Of a DNA stretch of 16,503 nucleotides, positions 14,087 through 16,503 are shown piece after piece. The position numbers were made by a program, and so were the translations under genes. The stretch's first letter is position 1. Each line of letters begins with the position of its first letter. The notes under the pieces were generated by a model. That model made no database searches, was not told the DNA's origin, and saw nothing but the letters and a program-made list of their open reading frames with translations. Source of the stretch: Dethiothermospora halolimnae (lineage in GTDB: Bacteria > Bacillota > Clostridia > Tissierellales > VENL01); NCBI RefSeq assembly GCF_037577855.1, contig NZ_JBAKFX010000067.1, positions 1 to 16,503 on the forward strand, read 5' to 3'.

Positions 14087-14941
14087 CTATTTTCTTCTAT
14101 TAAATTGATAATTAATAAATCCTGCTGTTATTATTAATAAACCACCTATTATAGCTAATTTGTCAGGTATCTCACTCCATATAAGTATTCCTATAACTGT
14201 TGAAAATATTATATTTGTATAAGTATATATCGCCAGTTCACCGGCCGGTGCATATCTATATGCATTGGTCATTAGAAATTGAGCTGCAGTTGCAAAGACA
14301 CCTAAACCAAGAAGTCTTATTAATTCTAAACCGTTAGGAACTACAAAACTTCCAAAAGTTCCAGTAGCCATAAGAGGTATCATTAATACTGTTGAAAAGA
14401 ATGTAAAGTATAAAACTATCGTTTCAGCAGCATCAGTGTGTCTTAGATGTCTTATAGTGGTATATGCAGATCCTGCAAACAATGCAGAAAGTAGAGCTAT
14501 TAATGATGGCAATATGCTTGAGTTAAACTCTGGTTTTATAAGGAAGGCTGCACCACCTAAAGCTAATATTAAAGAGATAAGTTGGGGCTTCTTTATTTTC
14601 TCCTTTAAGAATATTGCTGACAAAACTAATACAAAAAAGGGAGAAAGTTTATTTAACATAACCGCATCTGCTAATTTTATATTGGATAAGGCATAAAAGT
14701 AGCACGCCACACCTAATAAACCAAATGTACTACGGAGTAATAATAAAGGCTTATTATTACCTAATAAAGGCTTCTTTTTTCGTCGTATCATAATGAATGC
14801 TACTATAAAGCCAAAAGCATTTCTAAAAAATATTTTTTCTGTAACAGGAATATTATTTAAAGACTTTACAGTAGCAGCCATAAATGCAAAAAATAAAGCT
14901 GATAATAGTATTAGAGTAATTCCCTTGGATTTGTTTTCCAT
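14087..14941 (-). CDS. DMT-superfamily transporter with two EamA domains
   Basis: A 284-residue, about ten-helix protein of the drug/metabolite transporter superfamily. Two EamA repeats are visible. The first (about 7-135) contains SALFFAFMAATVKSL, EKIFFRNAFGF and YALSNIKLADAVMLNKLSPFFV, followed by FLKEKI. The second contains FAGSAYTTIRHLRHTDAAET and ends with AIYTYTNIIFSTVIGILIWSEI-like sequence and a basic tail. Members export small metabolites or amino acids; the substrate is not evident. The start at 14941 is set by AGGAGGT six bases upstream. An upstream in-frame reading up to 15013 would run through the promoter and is not credible. It is a single gene, divergent from tpx. Confidence 0.9.
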   Translation of the reverse strand: MENKSKGITLILLSALFFAFMAATVKSLNNIPVTEKIFFRNAFGFIVAFIMIRRKKKPLLGNNKPLLLLRSTFGLLGVACYFYALSNIKLADAVMLNKLSPFFVLVLSAIFLKEKIKKPQLISLILALGGAAFLIKPEFNSSILPSLIALLSALFAGSAYTTIRHLRHTDAAETIVLYFTFFSTVLMIPLMATGTFGSFVVPNGLELIRLLGLGVFATAAQFLMTNAYRYAPAGELAIYTYTNIIFSTVIGILIWSEIPDKLAIIGGLLIITAGFINYQFNRRK

Positions 14942-14984
14942 TTTATACCTCCTAATAGTATAATTATTTCGATAAACAAAATAA

Positions 14985-15013
14985 ATTATAACCTTTATAT
15001 ATATAATAGTCAA
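14985..15013 (-). promoter_or_regulatory. Promoter of the DMT transporter gene
   Basis: On the minus strand TTGACT (15013-15008), a 17-bp spacer, and a perfect TATAAT (14990-14985). This predicts a leader of about 35 bases. Confidence 0.75.
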
Positions 15014-15060
15014 ATTAAAGGAAAGGTTGAATAGATTATGGACATTTGGGTAATTATGAG

Positions 15061-15088
15061 TTAGATAGAGAAGATGGTTATATATAAT
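15061..15088 (+). promoter_or_regulatory. Probable promoter of tpx
   Basis: TTAGAT (15061-15066) and a perfect TATAAT (15083-15088) with a 16-bp spacer, about 27 bases before the start codon. The -35 matches four of six bases. Confidence 0.5.
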
Positions 15089-15114
15089 TATGATTTTTAA
15101 AGGGAGGTTTTTTT

Positions 15115-15639
15115 ATGTCAGAAAATATTAGAAAAGAGAGAGTAAAATTTGGAGGTAACCCTGTTTCATTAAGGGGCAAAGAAATAAAAGTAGGTGATGA
15201 TGCACCTAATTTTAATGCTGTAAAACAAGATTTATCTCAGTTTGATTTTTATAATGATTCCAATGGTAAAATTAAGATAATAAGTGTAGTACCATCAATA
15301 GATACTGGAGTTTGCAGTTTACAAACAAGTAAGTTCAATGATGAAGCTACAAAGTTATCCGATGATATTGAAATAATTACAATAAGTGTTGACTTACCAT
15401 TTGCTCAAAAAAGATATTGTGGTGCTGAAGGAATAGAAAATATACAGGTTGTATCTGATCATAAAGATTTAGATTTTGGAGAGAAATATGGTTTTGTTAT
15501 AGATGAGTTTAGATTACTTAGTAGAGGTATTGTAATAGTTGATGGAAATAATAAAGTGAAATATGTTCAGTATGTTGACGAGGTAACAGAACATCCAGAT
15601 TATGATACTGCTTTAGAAGAGGCAAAGAAACTGGTATAG
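15115..15639 (+). CDS. tpx: Thiol peroxidase (Tpx, atypical 2-Cys peroxiredoxin)
   Basis: A 174-residue peroxiredoxin that reduces hydrogen peroxide and alkyl hydroperoxides using thioredoxin. The peroxidatic cysteine is Cys67 in VVPSIDTGVCSLQT, with the typical Pro and Thr before it. The resolving cysteine is Cys102 in FAQKRYCGAEGIENI. DEFRLLSRGIVIVDGNNKVKYVQYV-like sequence with the active-site arginine follows, and the end is EVTEHPDYDTALE. The length is close to that of other Tpx proteins. The RBS AGGGAGG (15101-15107) lies seven bases before the ATG. In an anaerobe it would serve oxygen tolerance. No regulator site is clear. It converges with the unknown gene across a palindrome. Confidence 0.95.
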   Translation: MSENIRKERVKFGGNPVSLRGKEIKVGDDAPNFNAVKQDLSQFDFYNDSNGKIKIISVVPSIDTGVCSLQTSKFNDEATKLSDDIEIITISVDLPFAQKRYCGAEGIENIQVVSDHKDLDFGEKYGFVIDEFRLLSRGIVIVDGNNKVKYVQYVDEVTEHPDYDTALEEAKKLV

Positions 15640-15648
15640 TATTTATTA

Positions 15649-15692
15649 ACATATATGTAGGGGATGAATATATTCATCCCCTACATATATGT
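15649..15692. terminator. Perfect 44-bp palindrome between tpx and the convergent unknown gene
   Basis: Arms of 22 bp with no mismatch meet without a spacer (half begins ACATATATGTAGGGGATGAA). It sits between two convergent 3' ends. It lacks a clean T run on either side, so its termination strength is uncertain. Confidence 0.7.
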
Positions 15693-15700
15693 AATTACTT

Positions 15701-16030
15701 TTATAAATCCTTTTCATTAATCTCCACTACCCTTTTATAAAGGGGATTATCTCCCATATTTTCACCCATATAATTTATAAACTTGTTTATATCATTACCT
15801 GCATATTCGGTTATTTTATCTGCAAGATGGTTGATAATATCTGGTTCTTCACATTCAGCTATAACCTGAAATAGTTCATTAATATTTTCTGCTAACAGTG
15901 AATCTTTGCTATTATCGTTAATCCTTATATTATTTCTAACCATTGTATTTAATGTATCACATAAAACCCATCCAGTTCCTTCTACAGCTTTAGTAAGATT
16001 GTAATGATGTTTAGGCATTTCATAATCCAT
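15701..16030 (-). CDS. Unknown 109-residue acidic protein
   Basis: I do not recognise this protein. It has no signal peptide or membrane segment. The N-terminus is MDYEMPKHHYNLTKAVEGTG, and the rest is mostly helical and acidic (LLAENINELFQVIAECEEPD, ITEYAGNDINKFINYMGEN). It has two cysteines, about 30 and 66. The ATG at 16030 is chosen because AGGAGG lies six bases upstream on the minus strand; an in-frame TTG at 16048 would overlap that RBS. Clear RBS, length and composition support a real gene. No good promoter is visible between it and the terminator at 16112-16148, so it may be expressed by read-through of the RNA unit upstream. Confidence 0.75.
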   Translation of the reverse strand: MDYEMPKHHYNLTKAVEGTGWVLCDTLNTMVRNNIRINDNSKDSLLAENINELFQVIAECEEPDIINHLADKITEYAGNDINKFINYMGENMGDNPLYKRVVEINEKDL

Positions 16031-16111
16031 AATAATCCTCCTTAACAAATTAAAATTTTATAATTTTAGTATTTGTATATTAAGGTTTTTTATTAATAAT
16101 AAATAATATAT

Positions 16112-16148
16112 TAAAAAAATAAGCCTAGAACTAATAGTTCTAGGCTTA
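16112..16148 (-). terminator. Terminator of the minus-strand RNA unit at the right end
   Basis: TAAGCCTAGAACTA (16120-16133) and TAGTTCTAGGCTTA (16135-16148) are perfect 14-bp arms about one central base. On the minus strand seven Ts follow (16119-16113). The strand is set by the T run. Confidence 0.85.
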
Positions 16149-16298
16149 AGGCATTCAGAAAAAAATAATAAGTCAGTATGCTAGTCTATTTTGCATCTTT
16201 GACTTATTATTTTCTTCCGAACACCTAAAGTTGAATCATAATGTTCTAATGTTTTAAATGAGATAAAAGGCACATTATCAAAAAGATAATTTGCTTTG
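16112..16298 (-). ncRNA. Candidate small RNA or attenuated leader of about 190 nt
   Basis: From a promoter at 16305-16333 a minus-strand RNA would start near 16298 and end at the terminator. It carries a small hairpin (16274-16290) and a large one. In the large hairpin, 16200-16225 pairs with 16150-16175 over 26 bp, enclosing a 24-nt loop with an inner ATGC/GCAT stem. Of the 26 pairs, 22 are Watson-Crick. The other four are A-C mismatches on the + strand but G-U pairs on the minus strand, so the structure is intact only as minus-strand RNA. The length recalls 6S RNA, but the fold does not show its central bubble. It could instead be a regulatory leader of the 109-residue protein gene 82 bases below the terminator. 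Confidence 0.5.
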
Positions 16299-16304
16299 AG
16301 TCAT

Positions 16305-16333
16305 ATCTTATCATTAGTGTATTAAAATGTCAA
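16305..16333 (-). promoter_or_regulatory. Strong minus-strand promoter upstream of the candidate RNA
   Basis: On the minus strand a perfect TTGACA (16333-16328), a 17-bp spacer ending in TGA, and TAAGAT (16310-16305) form an extended -10 promoter. Confidence 0.65.
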
Positions 16334-16370
16334 AGATAAGATGCTATTATATGAAATATATATTATAATA

Positions 16371-16399
16371 TACTTAGTAGACCAGCTAGTAAAAGTCAA
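16371..16399 (-). promoter_or_regulatory. Second, upstream minus-strand promoter
   Basis: TTGACT (16399-16394), a 17-bp spacer and TAAGTA (16376-16371), all on the minus strand, 66 bp upstream of the first promoter. The -10 is weaker. It would feed the same RNA unit. Confidence 0.4.
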
Positions 16400-16503
16400 G
16401 AGTATTTAAGTGAAAAAATTTAAATTCTCTAATATTAAATTTATGCACGACAAAAAGACCTTTGAAAAACACGAACAATGGCCAAATTTAGGCTTTTAAA
16501 ATT
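16400..16503. other. Right edge without a recognisable gene
   Basis: AT-rich sequence with no supported gene. The + strand holds only an 18-codon open frame from an ATG at 16443, without an RBS. A minus-strand frame runs from the edge to a stop near 16410 but gives no recognisable protein. Confidence 0.4.

Noticed and set aside
14436..14696. An 86-codon open frame on the + strand within the DMT transporter gene
   Set aside because: It is antisense to a clear transporter gene and lacks an RBS and family motifs.
15078..15097. A PerR-box-like stretch near the tpx promoter
   Set aside because: TTATATATAATTATGA only loosely fits TTATAATNATTATAA once AT-richness is allowed for, and the -10 box accounts for most of it.
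16371..16503. A possible insertion sequence end at the right edge
   Set aside because: There is no terminal inverted repeat pair, transposase reading frame or target duplication in the visible part, so the idea rests on impression only.
1..16503. CRISPR array, tRNA, rRNA or prophage module
   Set aside because: No regularly spaced repeats, conserved RNA gene sequence or phage-type gene was seen on either strand.

Overview
The window is AT-rich DNA from a spore-forming, low-GC Gram-positive anaerobe, most likely a member of the Clostridia or Tissierellia. The evidence is a complete GerA-type germination operon, strong AGGAGG-type ribosome binding sites, TTG and GTG starts, consensus SigA promoters, U-tailed terminators, and a rhodanese-less ThiI paired with its own cysteine desulfurase. 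I see no rRNA, tRNA, CRISPR array, phage gene or intact transposase.

Layout, left to right. Bases 1-174 hold the C-terminal end of an unidentified protein, with a frame change at an A-AAA-AAG tract. nagA (GlcNAc-6-phosphate deacetylase, +) and an asparaginase gene (-) converge on a perfect 52-bp palindromic terminator. The gap 2522-3092 holds the asparaginase promoter and an apparently free-standing minus-strand transcription unit (promoter, about 120 nt, terminator) that looks like a small RNA. A three-gene + strand operon follows: a LUD/DUF162 protein with a cysteine cluster, a NifS/IscS-type cysteine desulfurase, and ThiI. The last two should supply sulfur for 4-thiouridine in tRNA. Behind thiI is a 133-bp inverted-repeat element carrying the terminator. 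Next is a sodium-dependent amino acid symporter of the NSS family.

A TetR regulator and a radical SAM enzyme come next. Matching palindromes (ATTGACA-N4-TGTCRAT) lie in front of both genes, so the regulator probably controls itself and the enzyme. The germination operon is ordered A, C, a small two-helix D-type subunit, B. It would encode an inner-membrane nutrient receptor of the spore. A DMT/EamA exporter (-) and thiol peroxidase tpx (+) are transcribed divergently. The tpx gene converges on a 109-residue unknown protein gene (-). Upstream of that gene, 16100-16400 carries tandem minus-strand promoters, a 26-bp hairpin that pairs fully only as minus-strand RNA, and a terminator: a second candidate small RNA or attenuated leader.

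Most protein genes are ordinary core or sporulation genes. The least explained material is the two minus-strand RNA units, the TetR and radical SAM regulon, the inverted repeat around the nagA promoter, and the element behind thiI.
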